A program made the translations under genes and the position numbers. A DNA stretch of 64,000 bases from Actinophytocola oryzae (lineage in GTDB: Bacteria; Actinomycetota; Actinomycetes; Mycobacteriales; Pseudonocardiaceae), in assembly GCF_004364325.1 (NCBI RefSeq), contig NZ_SOCP01000017.1, positions 1 through 64,000 on the forward strand. The letters are read 5' to 3'. Position 1 is the first letter of the stretch, and each line of letters opens with the position of its first letter. Shown here piece after piece: positions 1 to 7,934 of the stretch. The notes beneath the pieces are model-generated. The model worked only from the letters and a program-made list of their open reading frames with translations. It was not told where the DNA came from and did not search any database.

Positions 1-70
1 CTCCAGGGACGCCGTCTCATGACAGTCCTCGCAGGACAAGCGAAGCAAGCGTTCCCCGGAGGTCCCGGCC

Positions 71-1006
71 ATGAACGAAGGTAGTCCTATCAGCGACTGG
101 ACGCGGGACGAGCAGAGCCTGATCGCCGCGGCGGCCATGCGGGCGCCTTCGGTGCACAACACCCGGCCATGGGTCCTGGAGTTCCACGACGACCACCGGG
201 TCTCGCTGTACGAACGGCTGGACCGGGCACTGCCGCACCACGACCCGCTGGGCCGCGACCGGTTGATCTCCTGCGGGGCGGCACTCGAACACGTGCTGCT
301 CGCCATGCGAGTCCTCGGCTGGGTGCCCGAGGTCGAACTACGGCCCGACCGCACCCGGCCGGACGAGGTGGCGTGCGTGACGGCCATCCGCCGCGCCGAG
401 CCGTCCGAAGTGGACGTGGCGCGCCACGGCGCGATCCACGGCCGGCACAGCTACCGCGGACCGTTCGCCCCGGAGCCCGTCGAGGCCGGCCTGCGGACCG
501 CGCTCGCCGCCGCACAGGGAGTCGACGGCGTCGGGGTCCGGCTCGTGACCGAGACCGAGGTCGTCGCGCGGCTGCTGCACCACGCCGTGCTCGTGTTGCG
601 CGCCGACCACGCGTACCAGCGGGAGCTGACGGCCTGGACCGCGCCGGTCCGGGACCCGCTGCCGGGCGAGGGCGTGTCCTCGGCCATCCGCCGCACCGCG
701 ACGTTGCCGTGGGCAGGCCTGGTCCGGCGCACGACCTCGGTGCCCGACGTCGACACCCTCGCCGACCGGCTCGCGGGGGAGCTCCTGATCCTGGTCGAGA
801 CCACGGACGACGGCCCGCCGGACCACGTGCGCGCCGGCATGGCGGCCGAACAGGTCTGGCTCACCGCGACGGCGGCCGGACTGGTCGGTTCGCTGCTCAC
901 CCAACCGTTCCAACTGCGCGAGGTGCGGGCAGGACTGGTGGAGGCCCTGTCGTTGAACGGGTTTCCACAGCTGCTGCTCCGCTTCGGCCATCCCAACCAC
1001 CCCTGA
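71..1006 (+). CDS. Acg-family nitroreductase-fold protein
   Basis: This 311-residue protein belongs to the Acg group of degenerate nitroreductases (M. tuberculosis Rv2032, Rv3127 and Rv3131, which are DosR-regulated). The N-terminal signature APSVHNTRPW and the later ISCGAALEHVLLAMRVLGW segment are seen directly and mark the family. Acg proteins bind FMN poorly or use a lid that closes the substrate site, so they are thought to sequester flavin rather than reduce nitro compounds. The start is set by GGAGG about 8 bases upstream of the ATG. It is the first gene of a same-strand run with two Usp genes and an ATPase, 12 bases before the next start. Two more Acg relatives lie at 24116 and 37400. 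Family call firm, activity inferred. Confidence 0.9.
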   Translation: MNEGSPISDWTRDEQSLIAAAAMRAPSVHNTRPWVLEFHDDHRVSLYERLDRALPHHDPLGRDRLISCGAALEHVLLAMRVLGWVPEVELRPDRTRPDEVACVTAIRRAEPSEVDVARHGAIHGRHSYRGPFAPEPVEAGLRTALAAAQGVDGVGVRLVTETEVVARLLHHAVLVLRADHAYQRELTAWTAPVRDPLPGEGVSSAIRRTATLPWAGLVRRTTSVPDVDTLADRLAGELLILVETTDDGPPDHVRAGMAAEQVWLTATAAGLVGSLLTQPFQLREVRAGLVEALSLNGFPQLLLRFGHPNHP

Positions 1007-1018
1007 GGAGAGATGATC

Positions 1019-1963
1019 ATGACCAACGTATACGGACAACCTGTGGTCGTCGGTGTGGACGGCTCGGATTCCGCGCTGCACGCCGTGCGCTGGGCGGCAC
1101 GTGAGGCCGAGCGCCGCGGCGCGCCGTTGCGGCTCCTGCACGCGACCAACCTGGTGCCGGTTCGCCACCCCCGGCAGATCTCGCCGCCCGCGGAGTACCA
1201 GAACGCGGTGTTGGAGCAGGGACGGCACTGGCTGACCGAGGCGACCGAGGCCGCCCTCCACGTCGTTCCCGGTCTGGCCGTGTCGACCGACCTGCACGCC
1301 GGTCTTGCCGCGGACGTGCTGATCAACGAGACGCATACCGCGCAGCTGGCGGTCCTCGGTTCCCGTGGACTCGGCGGGTTCGCCTCGCTGCTCGTCGGCT
1401 CCGTCGCCGTGGCACTGGCCGCGCACGGGCACTGCCCGGTCGTCGTGATACACGCGTCCACAGTGGATGGAGCGCCACCCGTCGACGGCCCGGTCGTGGT
1501 CGGGGTCGACGGCTCCGAGCTCAGCGACGGCGCGCTGACCTTCGCGTTCGAGGAGGCGGCGGCACGAGCGGTGCCACTGGTCGCCGTGCACACCTGGCTG
1601 GACGTGAACATGGCAGGCGCGTGGGCGGTTCTTCCCGGCACCATCGACTGGGACTGGCTGCAGAAGGAGGAGGAGAAACTCCTCGCCGAGCGGCTCGTCG
1701 CCTGGCGTGAGAAGTTCCCCCAGGTCGAGGTGCGGCCCGTCGTGGTGCGAGACCGGCCGGACCACGCTCTGTTGACGCACGGGGCGGGCGCCCAGCTCAT
1801 CGTCGTCGGCTCGCGTGGGCGCGGGGCGTTCGCCGGTATCGGCCTCGGCTCGGTCAGCCAGTCTCTGCTGCACCACGCCGAGTGCCCCGTCGCGGTGGCA
1901 CGAACCCAGGTCGCGACCGGTTCCGTTGGCGGACAGGAGAATTCCGAGGGAGGACGGTCATGA
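1019..1963 (+). CDS. Universal stress protein, tandem UspA domains
   Basis: A 314-residue cytoplasmic protein made of two UspA domains (about residues 5-145 and 155-300). Each begins with a VVGVDGS strand-loop and ends with a G-x2-G-x9-G-S nucleotide-binding signature (GSRGLGGFASLLVGS in the first, GSRGRGAFAGIGLGS in the second), so both domains look able to bind ATP. Tandem Usps of this type are the commonest DosR-regulon members in mycobacteria. The ATG at 1019 is preferred over 1013 because GAGGAG lies 8 bases before it, and the paralogue at 16791 has the same layout. It overlaps the next Usp gene by 4 bases (ATGA), which indicates translational coupling. It is very similar along its length to the Usp at 16791, so the two are probably a duplication. 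Confidence 0.93.
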   Translation: MTNVYGQPVVVGVDGSDSALHAVRWAAREAERRGAPLRLLHATNLVPVRHPRQISPPAEYQNAVLEQGRHWLTEATEAALHVVPGLAVSTDLHAGLAADVLINETHTAQLAVLGSRGLGGFASLLVGSVAVALAAHGHCPVVVIHASTVDGAPPVDGPVVVGVDGSELSDGALTFAFEEAAARAVPLVAVHTWLDVNMAGAWAVLPGTIDWDWLQKEEEKLLAERLVAWREKFPQVEVRPVVVRDRPDHALLTHGAGAQLIVVGSRGRGAFAGIGLGSVSQSLLHHAECPVAVARTQVATGSVGGQENSEGGRS

Positions 1964-2838
1964 AGTATCCGATCGTGGTCGGGGTGGACGGCTCCCCGTC
2001 GGCCCTTCAGGCGGTCCGCTGGGCGGCTGAGGAGGCCAAGCGCCGCGGCGTGCCGCTGCGGCTGGTCAACGTGTACTCGACGCCGATCGGGTTGCCCGGC
2101 GGCATCGTGGAGCCCGCCGTGGTCCAGAAGGCGTTGAACGACCAGGGAAAGCTGTGGCTGAACGAGGCCAGGCAGGTCGCCCACGAGGTGTCGGGCGAAC
2201 TGCGTCCCCAGCTCGTGCTGATGACGGCGTCGGTCGTTCCGGCTCTGGTCAAGGAGTCGCTGAACGCCTCGCTTCTGGTGCTCGGGACCAGAGGACTCGG
2301 TGGTTTCACCGGGCTGCTCATCGGTTCGACGGCCGTGCTGCTCGCCGGCCGCGTGCACTGCCCCATGGTGGTCGTCCGCGGCACCGAACCCGTCCAGGGT
2401 CCGGTGGTCGTGGGGGTGGACGGGACGCCGAAGAGCGAGGCCGCCGTGGCGTTCGCGTTCGCCGAGGCCTCCCTGCACGGCACCGATCTGGTCGCCGTGC
2501 ACACCTGGGCCGACACCGCGGTCGACACGGTGCTGCTCGGTCATCCCGAGCCGCCCGACTTCGAGCCGGCCCAGCAGCGCGCCTACGAGACACTCGCGGA
2601 GCGGCTGGCGGGCTGGCAGGAGAAGTACCCGGACGTGCACGTTGCTCGCGAGGTCGTACGCGACCACCCGTCGCGGGCACTGCTGCGCTACGCGGGCAAG
2701 GCGCGGCTCGTGGTCGTCGGCACCCGTGGTCGCGGCGGGTTCCAGGGCCTGGTGCTCGGCTCGACCGGTCAGCACCTGCTGCACCACGCCCCGTGCCCGG
2801 TCGTGGTCGTGCACACGGAGCCTGACCACCAGGAGTGA
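1960..2838 (+). CDS. Universal stress protein, tandem UspA domains
   Basis: A 292-residue tandem Usp. The true start is the ATG at 1960, overlapping the stop of the previous Usp; the frame is open further upstream but that part only mirrors the preceding gene. Domain 1 has IVVGVDGSPSAL and GTRGLGGFTGLLIGS; domain 2 has VVVGVDGTPKSE and GTRGRGGFQGLVLGS, so both nucleotide sites are intact. It resembles the Usp at 18597 more than its immediate neighbour, for example in the shared AERLAGWQEKYP segment, which suggests that a block containing two kinds of Usp was duplicated. The gene ends 4 bases before the P-type ATPase gene and is almost certainly in the same operon. The role is presumed stress survival; the ligand and partners cannot be read from the sequence. 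Confidence 0.93.
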   Translation: MKYPIVVGVDGSPSALQAVRWAAEEAKRRGVPLRLVNVYSTPIGLPGGIVEPAVVQKALNDQGKLWLNEARQVAHEVSGELRPQLVLMTASVVPALVKESLNASLLVLGTRGLGGFTGLLIGSTAVLLAGRVHCPMVVVRGTEPVQGPVVVGVDGTPKSEAAVAFAFAEASLHGTDLVAVHTWADTAVDTVLLGHPEPPDFEPAQQRAYETLAERLAGWQEKYPDVHVAREVVRDHPSRALLRYAGKARLVVVGTRGRGGFQGLVLGSTGQHLLHHAPCPVVVVHTEPDHQE

Positions 2839-2842
2839 CGCC

Positions 2843-5116
2843 ATGACGGCCACCCGACGGAGGTCTGCTGTGGATGGACGGGTGTCGTGGCGCCCGTGGG
2901 TGGTGGTCGTCGCCGTGCTGGCGGCGGCCACCCTGGCGGGTGCGGCACTGCCGTGGGTCTGGGTCGCGGTCACGGTCGCGGGGCTCGTGTTCTCGCTGTC
3001 GATGGTGGTGTCCGACCTGCGCGCGCGTCGGTTCGGCACGGACGTGCTGGCCACCGCGAGCCTGGTGGGCACGCTCCTCGTCGGTGAGCACCTCGCCGGC
3101 GCGTTGATCGCGTTGATGCTGGGGACTGGGCAGGCACTGGAGTGCTACGCGCGTGGGCGGGCGCACCGCGACCTGGATGCGTTGCTCGCCAGGGCGCCGC
3201 GCACGGCCCGGGTTCGCCGCGGTGGTGCGGTACTCGCCGTACCGCTGGCCGAGGTGGCGGTCGGGGACGTCGTGGTGGTGCGTTCCGGTGAGGTCGTGCC
3301 GGTCGACGGCCGGCTGCTCGAGCCGGGTGTCTTCGACGAGTCCGCGCTGACCGGCGAGCCGCTGCCGGTGGCCAGGGAGGCGGACACCGTGGTTCGGAGC
3401 GGTGTGTGCAACGCGGGTGCGGTGGTGGCCGTGTGCGCGGTGCGCACGGCCGAGGGGAGTGCCTACGCGGGTGTGGTCCGGCTGGCGGAGCAGGCACTCG
3501 CCGGGGCCGCACCGGTCGCGCGGATCGCCGACCGGTTCGCGGTGGTGCTGGTACCGGTCGCGCTCGCGGTCGCGGGATTCGGCTGGTGGTGGACCGGGGA
3601 GCCCGCACGGGCGGTGGCGGTGCTGGTGACGGCGACCCCGTGCCCGCTGCTGCTCGCGGTGCCGGTCGCGATCGCGGGCGGGATGTCCGCGGTGTCGCGG
3701 CGCGGCGTCGTGGTGAAGGACGGCGCGGTGCTCGAACGCCTCGGTCGGGTCCGGACCGCGATCCTCGACAAGACCGGGACGGTGACTGTGGGCGCTCCGG
3801 TGGTAACCGAGGTCCTCACGGCACCCGGAAAGGAGACGGGCCGGGTACTGGGCCTGGCCGCCGCGGTGGAGCGGGAGTCGCCGCACGTACTGGCCACCGC
3901 GGTGGTGACAGCGGCCAGGCGGGCCCGGGTGCCGGTCGGCACCGCGACGGCCGTGCGGGACGTACCGGGCGCGGGCGCCGAGGGTGTGGTCGACGGGCTC
4001 GACGTAGCCGTCGGCAGGGCGGCCACCACGGACCTGCCCGGCTGGGCGCGGTCGGCGGTGCGCCGCGCCCGGCTCGACGCGGCCGGCGTCGTGTGGGTGC
4101 GGGTCGCCGGGGAACCGGTGGCCGCGCTGCTGGTCCGTGACGAGCTGCGGCCGGAGGCGGGCCGTACCCTCGGCCGGCTCCGCGCCGCCGGTGTGGACCG
4201 GCTCGTCCTCGTGACCGGTGACCGACGCGAGGTGGCCGAGGACGTGGGCCGCCTGCTCGGCCTCGACGACGTGGTCGCCGACGCCAGTCCGCGGGAGAAG
4301 GTCGCACGTGTCCTGGCGGAGCAGGAGCACGCGCCGACGATGGCGGTCGGCGACGGCGTCAACGACGCCCCGGCGCTCGCGGCGGCGGACGTCGGGGTGG
4401 CGGTCGCCGCCCGAGGCCTCACCGCCACCGCACAGGTCGCGGACGCGGTGCTCACGGACGAGGGCATCGACCGGCTCGCCGACGCGGTCGAGAGCGCGCG
4501 TCGTGCCAGAGGGATCGCCGTGCAGAGCGCGGCGCTCGGTGTCGGGCTGTCGTTGGTAGCCATGCTCGCGGCGGTGTCCGGGTTCCTGGCTCCCGCGGCA
4601 GGCGCGCTGGTGCAGGAACTGATCGACGTGCTCGCCGTCGGCAACGCACTCCGCGCCCTGCGGGGCAACGGCGCCGCGGAGGTGCCGCTGGTCGCCCGCA
4701 GGCTCATCACCCGCTTCCGGGCCGAGCACGCCGACCTGGCGGACGCGAGGTCGGCGGTCCGGGGCGCGGCCGACGCGCTGTCCGGCGGGTTGACACCACT
4801 CGCCCGGGCACGGGTCCGGGCCGCGCACCAGGCGCTCGTCGACCGGATCCTGCCGCACGAGCGAGCCGAGGAGCAGGAGCTGTACCCGGCGGTGGCGCCG
4901 ATGGTCGGGGGACGGGCCGGTATCGCGCCGATGAGCCGAGGCCACGCGGAGATCGAACGACTGGCCGGGCGGCTCGGTCGCCACCTGGCCGCCGAACCGA
5001 CGGCGGACCAGGTGGACGACCTGCGCGCGACGCTGTACGGCCTCGACGCCGTACTGACACTGCACTTCGCGCAGGAGGAGCAGGACTACTTCGTGCTCGC
5101 CGACCGCGAACACTGA
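2843..5116 (+). CDS. P1B-5-type metal ATPase with C-terminal hemerythrin domain
   Basis: A 757-residue P-type ATPase of the heavy-metal class. Visible motifs are TGEP in the actuator domain (about residue 170), TPCP in the metal-site helix (265-268), the phosphorylated DKTGT (Asp309) and GDGVNDAP (about residue 503). It has no N-terminal heavy-metal-associated domain. Residues from about 615 to the end form a hemerythrin HHE domain with helices bearing AEHAD, LPHERAEEQELYP, SRGHAEIE and LHFAQEEQDYF, the usual His/Glu ligands of a di-iron site. TPCP plus a fused hemerythrin is the recognised signature of the P1B-5 subgroup (Sinorhizobium meliloti Nia), linked to Ni and Fe export. The hemerythrin may sense O2 or iron, which fits the hypoxia-type neighbourhood. 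The ATG at 2843 was chosen because it follows the Usp stop closely; upstream codons are a shadow of that gene. Confidence 0.9.
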   Translation: MTATRRRSAVDGRVSWRPWVVVVAVLAAATLAGAALPWVWVAVTVAGLVFSLSMVVSDLRARRFGTDVLATASLVGTLLVGEHLAGALIALMLGTGQALECYARGRAHRDLDALLARAPRTARVRRGGAVLAVPLAEVAVGDVVVVRSGEVVPVDGRLLEPGVFDESALTGEPLPVAREADTVVRSGVCNAGAVVAVCAVRTAEGSAYAGVVRLAEQALAGAAPVARIADRFAVVLVPVALAVAGFGWWWTGEPARAVAVLVTATPCPLLLAVPVAIAGGMSAVSRRGVVVKDGAVLERLGRVRTAILDKTGTVTVGAPVVTEVLTAPGKETGRVLGLAAAVERESPHVLATAVVTAARRARVPVGTATAVRDVPGAGAEGVVDGLDVAVGRAATTDLPGWARSAVRRARLDAAGVVWVRVAGEPVAALLVRDELRPEAGRTLGRLRAAGVDRLVLVTGDRREVAEDVGRLLGLDDVVADASPREKVARVLAEQEHAPTMAVGDGVNDAPALAAADVGVAVAARGLTATAQVADAVLTDEGIDRLADAVESARRARGIAVQSAALGVGLSLVAMLAAVSGFLAPAAGALVQELIDVLAVGNALRALRGNGAAEVPLVARRLITRFRAEHADLADARSAVRGAADALSGGLTPLARARVRAAHQALVDRILPHERAEEQELYPAVAPMVGGRAGIAPMSRGHAEIERLAGRLGRHLAAEPTADQVDDLRATLYGLDAVLTLHFAQEEQDYFVLADREH

Positions 5117-5127
5117 GGAGTTGGGAG

Positions 5128-5394
5128 ATGGTCATGGCACGTAAACACTGGCGAGACCTCACTTCTGGTCAACGTTGGGCGTTCGCCGGCATGTTCGCCA
5201 TACAGGTCGGGCTCGCCGCGACCGCGTGGACCGATCTCGCCCGCCGGCCGATGGCGGCGGTGCGCGGGCGGAAACCGTTGTGGGCGTTCGTGATCGCGGT
5301 GAACTTCGTCGGTCCGATCACGTACCTGTGTGTAGGGCGACGCCGGGGCGGGTGCGGGTCCCACCCGGACGGTGCCGAAGGTCCCGTCTCATGA
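5128..5394 (+). CDS. Small two-helix membrane protein, PLDc_N-like
   Basis: An 88-residue protein with two hydrophobic segments, about residues 16-34 (WAFAGMFAIQVGLAATAW) and 50-68 (LWAFVIAVNFVGPITYLCVG), joined by a basic loop. The arrangement, including RGRKPLWAFVIAVNFVGP, matches small actinobacterial proteins of the phospholipase-D N-terminal (PLDc_N) membrane domain, which often occur without a catalytic domain. GAGGAG 7 bases upstream sets the start, and the gap to the ATPase stop is 11 bases, so it is in that operon. The tail after residue 70 is short, polar and probably disordered. The function is unknown. Confidence is high that it is a gene and moderate on the family. Confidence 0.75.
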   Translation: MVMARKHWRDLTSGQRWAFAGMFAIQVGLAATAWTDLARRPMAAVRGRKPLWAFVIAVNFVGPITYLCVGRRRGGCGSHPDGAEGPVS

Positions 5395-5469
5395 GGACCT
5401 CTCGCCCTGTGTTCGGTCGCGGCGCGGCGGTTCGCTGGAACTGTGGCACTCCGAGGAAAGGAGAAGAAG

Positions 5470-5868
5470 ATGACGAGTCTGATGCCACGTTCGCTGATCC
5501 TGCCGGACGTCGTCCGGCTGCTGGAGGGTTGGCCGTTCGGCGACCGCCACGCGGTGCGGATCGAGGACTACCGGGAGGACGGGAAGTACGTGCTGCGTGC
5601 CGAGCTGCCCGGCATGGTCCCGGAGAAGGACATCCACATCCAGGTCCATGGCAACGAGCTGGCCATCGCGGCCGAGCGGGCCGAGGAGAAGCACGAGAAG
5701 GCCCACAGCGAACTCTTCTACGGCAAGTTCGCGCGGACGGTCCGCCTGCCGGCCGGCACGGTGCCCGACGAGATCTCGGCGACCTACGACGCGGGGATCC
5801 TCGAGGTGGTCGTGCCGGTGAAGCCCGAGACGGACACGAGGCAGATCGAGGTCTCGGTCACCAGGTGA
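5470..5868 (+). CDS. Hsp20/alpha-crystallin small heat-shock protein
   Basis: A 132-residue small heat-shock protein. The alpha-crystallin domain runs from about residue 35 to 125: the RIEDYREDGKYVLRAELPGM strand, the conserved ELPGM/DIHIQV region, and near the end the A-x-x-x-G-I-L-E-V-V-V-P motif (YDAGILEVVVPV). Such ATP-independent holdases bind unfolding proteins; the mycobacterial relative HspX/Acr is a hallmark DosR-regulon product. The ATG at 5470 follows AAAGGAGAAGAAG closely, whereas a longer upstream reading has no ribosome site. It follows the PLDc_N gene by about 75 bases and is probably transcribed with it. A strong hairpin begins about 10 bases after its stop. A decayed second copy of this gene, including its flanks, lies near 30655. 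Confidence 0.93.
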   Translation: MTSLMPRSLILPDVVRLLEGWPFGDRHAVRIEDYREDGKYVLRAELPGMVPEKDIHIQVHGNELAIAAERAEEKHEKAHSELFYGKFARTVRLPAGTVPDEISATYDAGILEVVVPVKPETDTRQIEVSVTR

Positions 5869-5878
5869 CCGAAACGAA

Positions 5879-5907
5879 CCGGGTGGCGGGGCGTCCCCGC
5901 CACCCGG
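5879..5907 (+). terminator. Hairpin after hsp20
   Basis: A perfect 13-bp stem (CCGGGTGGCGGGG / CCCCGCCACCCGG) with a 3-base CGT loop, starting 10 bases after the hsp20 stop. There is no T tract beyond a short TTT, so it may only partly end transcription and separate hsp20 from the CBS gene. Confidence 0.7.
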
Positions 5908-5929
5908 CGGTTTCTCCACGGAGGTGGTC

Positions 5930-6316
5930 ATGTCAACGACCGATGCCACGGCGAAGCTCGTCATGACGCCGGAAGTGCTCGGGATCGTGCCGCAGGCGCC
6001 GCTGGAGGTGGCGTTGCGGATGATGGCGGAGGCGGGAGTGCGCCATCTCCTGGTGGCCGACCAGGGCCGCTGTGTCGGGTTGCTGCACGAGTCGGACGTG
6101 CTGTGGCGGTTGTGGTCCACGGCCACCGCCATGCCGCCGCCGGTCAGAGCCGTGGCACGGACACCGATGGCGGTGGTCGGCGTGTCCGACGACGTGCACG
6201 TGATCGCGCGGGCGATGGTCGACGCGGAGACCGACGCGGCGGTCGTCGCCCACGACGGCCGGATAGCCGGGATCGTGACCGCGACCGACCTGCTGCGCAG
6301 GCTGGCTACGGAGTAA
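5930..6316 (+). CDS. Two-CBS-domain protein (HRP1-like)
   Basis: A 128-residue protein made almost wholly of two CBS domains (about residues 8-60 and 72-126). Both show the typical VMTPEVLGI...AVRHLLV-type strand and the DLLRRL exit helix. Stand-alone CBS pairs bind adenosine nucleotides at the domain interface. The closest well-known analogue is hypoxic response protein 1 (Rv2626c), which is DosR-regulated. The ATG at 5930 is preferred over the GTG at 5924 because GGAGG lies directly before the GTG and at correct spacing for the ATG. It is the last gene of the rightward cluster that begins at 71; an AT-richer segment with no conserved gene follows. Confidence 0.88.
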   Translation: MSTTDATAKLVMTPEVLGIVPQAPLEVALRMMAEAGVRHLLVADQGRCVGLLHESDVLWRLWSTATAMPPPVRAVARTPMAVVGVSDDVHVIARAMVDAETDAAVVAHDGRIAGIVTATDLLRRLATE

Positions 6317-6349
6317 TGGCTCGTCTCAATACGTTGTCCCGATCATTGA

Positions 6350-6625
6350 TCAGTAACGATTCATCCCGTAGCACTGGTTAAGCTTGTCTTCTGGGGTATC
6401 CCGAATCATGCCATCGGGTCTTTCGGTCGATTCGTCGTTGTCTGATGACGACGAGGAACAAGGCACGCTCTCAGGGGTGCGCAATTCATTACATATCTCT
6501 TCTTTAAGCTGGGCACTGAGTGCCTCTGGATCGGAGGGTACCTCCTCTTCATGAGATATGATATCAGGGGCATCGTCGATGTTTGACCTGTCCGCGGGTT
6601 CGAGATCGTCAAACTCGTCGTCCAT
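6350..6625 (-). CDS. Hypothetical acidic low-complexity small protein
   Basis: A 91-residue open frame in an AT-richer segment unlike its neighbours. The product is very acidic (MDDEFDDLEPAD, SHEEEVPSDPE) and has a Ser run before SDNDESTE, with three Cys in the second half. I recognise no domain. GAGG lies about 14 bases upstream of the ATG, a rather long spacing. The base composition differs clearly from the roughly 72% GC around it and a transposase relic lies 230 bases away, so it may be a passenger gene of a mobile segment. Alternatives are a peptide precursor or a chance open frame, and I cannot decide between them. Confidence 0.35.
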   Translation of the reverse strand: MDDEFDDLEPADRSNIDDAPDIISHEEEVPSDPEALSAQLKEEICNELRTPESVPCSSSSSDNDESTERPDGMIRDTPEDKLNQCYGMNRY

Positions 6626-6857
6626 GATCAGTTAGCCTACCTCAAGATCCCTGGTTGTCCACGTTCTTCGAGTGTCGACTTGGGTGCCTGAATTATTCCC
6701 GATGGCGTGCAACCGTGCAAGAATTAGTACTCAGTCACACTTTGTGATCATGCCTTCGTGGATTTTTGATCTTGGAAATGCCGATCGGTCGGCTACGGTG
6801 CTTCGGGATCCCGACGTTGCGCCTGTGTAACGGCCACCAGAACATCCTGATGGGTAA

Positions 6858-7055
6858 AACGGTCGGCTGCTCGTCTACCGTCAGATCACCCCGACTGGAG
6901 TGGAATTCGAACTCGTCTACTACCTGTGCTGCACCCTAGCTACCCCGCTGGACGAGGAACCGGTCCGAGTCGCATGCGCCCGATGGGCTCGCGAGGAGTG
7001 CTTCCCGATCGTCAAAACCGACATCGGTCTCGGTCGCTACCAAGTCCGGTGCTAG
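6858..7055 (+). pseudogene. C-terminal relic of an IS701/IS4-type transposase
   Basis: The frame 6858-7055 reads LLVYRQITPTGVEFELVYYL followed by VRVACARWAREECFPIVKTD and a stop. The RWA-x-EE-x-F-x-x-x-K-x-x-x-GL-x-x-YQVR pattern is the conserved end of DDE transposases of the IS701 type, where the Glu is the third catalytic acid. Nothing upstream of the TAA at 6855 continues the protein and the segment ends early at a TAG, so only about 65 residues remain. The surrounding 6,320-7,110 segment is AT-rich compared with the chromosome and is probably the residue of a transfer event. Confidence 0.6.
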
Positions 7056-7111
7056 AACCAGCCATATTAACGAAGACAGCACAAACATCACAAAGTTCGG
7101 CTGGCGACGGG

Positions 7112-7360
7112 CTAGGTGATCAACAGCGCCAGTGTCTCGGCGCCGCCCGTGGTGAGCACCGCCGGTGCGGTCGCCCCGGCGGGGGCCGACCACGCGGGGC
7201 CGACCAGTCCGTTGCCCACGAGGTCGTTGGTGGCGGAGAAGTCGCACCACAGGCCGTCGACGGCGAGGTTGGCGCGCCGGTTGACGACGATCTGCCCTCG
7301 GCCGTCGGCGATGGCCCGCAGTATCGAGCGGTGCCTCGCGGTGAAGTCCTTGATACCCAT
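7112..7360 (-). CDS. Small conserved hypothetical protein
   Basis: An 82-residue protein starting MGIKDFTARHRSILRAIADG, with GGAGG 8 bases before the ATG. A longer reading upstream has no ribosome site and covers a regulatory element. The pattern DFTARHRSILRAIADGR, then a DGLWCDFSATNDLVGNGLV segment, resembles small orphan proteins common in Pseudonocardiales genomes, in which a helix is followed by a hairpin with a conserved DGL-x-C. No enzymatic motif is visible. A DosR-box-like element lies at 7447-7460, 86 bases upstream of the start, which places it in the same regulon as its neighbours. Function unknown. Confidence 0.65.
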   Translation of the reverse strand: MGIKDFTARHRSILRAIADGRGQIVVNRRANLAVDGLWCDFSATNDLVGNGLVGPAWSAPAGATAPAVLTTGGAETLALLIT

Positions 7361-7446
7361 GTGGATCGCCTCCGCTGCTGTGTTCGTTGTCACAAGCCTC
7401 GCGGATTGCCGCCGACACCGGCAGAGGCCAAGTCCGCGAATCCCTT

Positions 7447-7460
7447 GCGACGTAGGGCCC
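7447..7460 (-). promoter_or_regulatory. DosR-box-like element before the 82-residue gene
   Basis: GCGAC-gtag-GGCCC matches the palindromic core GGGAC-N4-GTCCC at 8 of 10 positions and lies 86 bases before the start at 7360. Weak alone; supported by the repeated position before other genes. Confidence 0.45.
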
Positions 7461-7521
7461 TGTGAGACGAACACCCAACCGGCCCCGCACGGAGGGACCT
7501 ACGGCCCTGCCCACTTCCCGC

Positions 7522-7923
7522 TCACCTCGGGTGAAGCCTGCGGCCGGTGACCTTCTCCAGGCCGATCCGGACGAAGTGGGCGCGACGACCGTCGACCCAG
7601 GGACGCAGCCACATGCCGGAGACAGCGACCAGGTCGTCCACGGCCGTGATCCGCTCGGCGCGGCCCACCGCTGTGACGTTCCACCCGGCGCGCAGGTCTG
7701 GGTCGAGGTCGTCGGCCTCGAAGGCGACGACGGAATGGGCGGCCGCGGCGCCCAGTTTCGCGCCGCCTGCCACGCGGATCACCACCTGCTCCTGGTACAG
7801 GCGGAAGTTGACCGGTTGCACCGCGGGCAACGCGCCCTCGGTGAAGAAAAGCCTGCCCACCCGCACGGTGCCCAGCAAGGCCAGGCACTCCGCGCGGTCC
7901 AGGACTTCCAGCCGGGGTTCCAT
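7522..7923 (-). CDS. Pyridoxamine 5'-phosphate oxidase-family protein
   Basis: A 133-residue protein of the split-barrel flavin-binding fold. It shows the typical N-terminal pattern: a helix (LDRAECLALLGTVRVGRLFF), then ALPAVQPVNF, which is the strand that meets the flavin phosphate in F420/FMN-dependent members. The start ATG at 7923 has AAGGAG 8 bases upstream. The gene begins 11 bases after the stop of the CtpF-like ATPase and is the second gene of that operon. A paralogue with the same ALPAVRPVNHVV segment is at 39084. The family includes F420-dependent reductases and pigment or haem-binding proteins, so the substrate cannot be given. Stress association is inferred from the operon. Confidence 0.82.
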   Translation of the reverse strand: MEPRLEVLDRAECLALLGTVRVGRLFFTEGALPAVQPVNFRLYQEQVVIRVAGGAKLGAAAAHSVVAFEADDLDPDLRAGWNVTAVGRAERITAVDDLVAVSGMWLRPWVDGRRAHFVRIGLEKVTGRRLHPR

Positions 7924-7934
7924 GGGGTGCTCCT

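Noticed and set aside
6..19. DosR-like box before the first Acg gene
   Set aside because: Only the GGGAC arm is present and the second arm does not match; the real promoter may be outside the window.
451..3072. Very long open frames on the minus strand opposite the Acg, Usp and ATPase genes
   Set aside because: Their composition is rich in Arg, Ala, Gly, His and Pro without domains, as expected for antisense readings of high-GC genes; the plus-strand genes have clear families.
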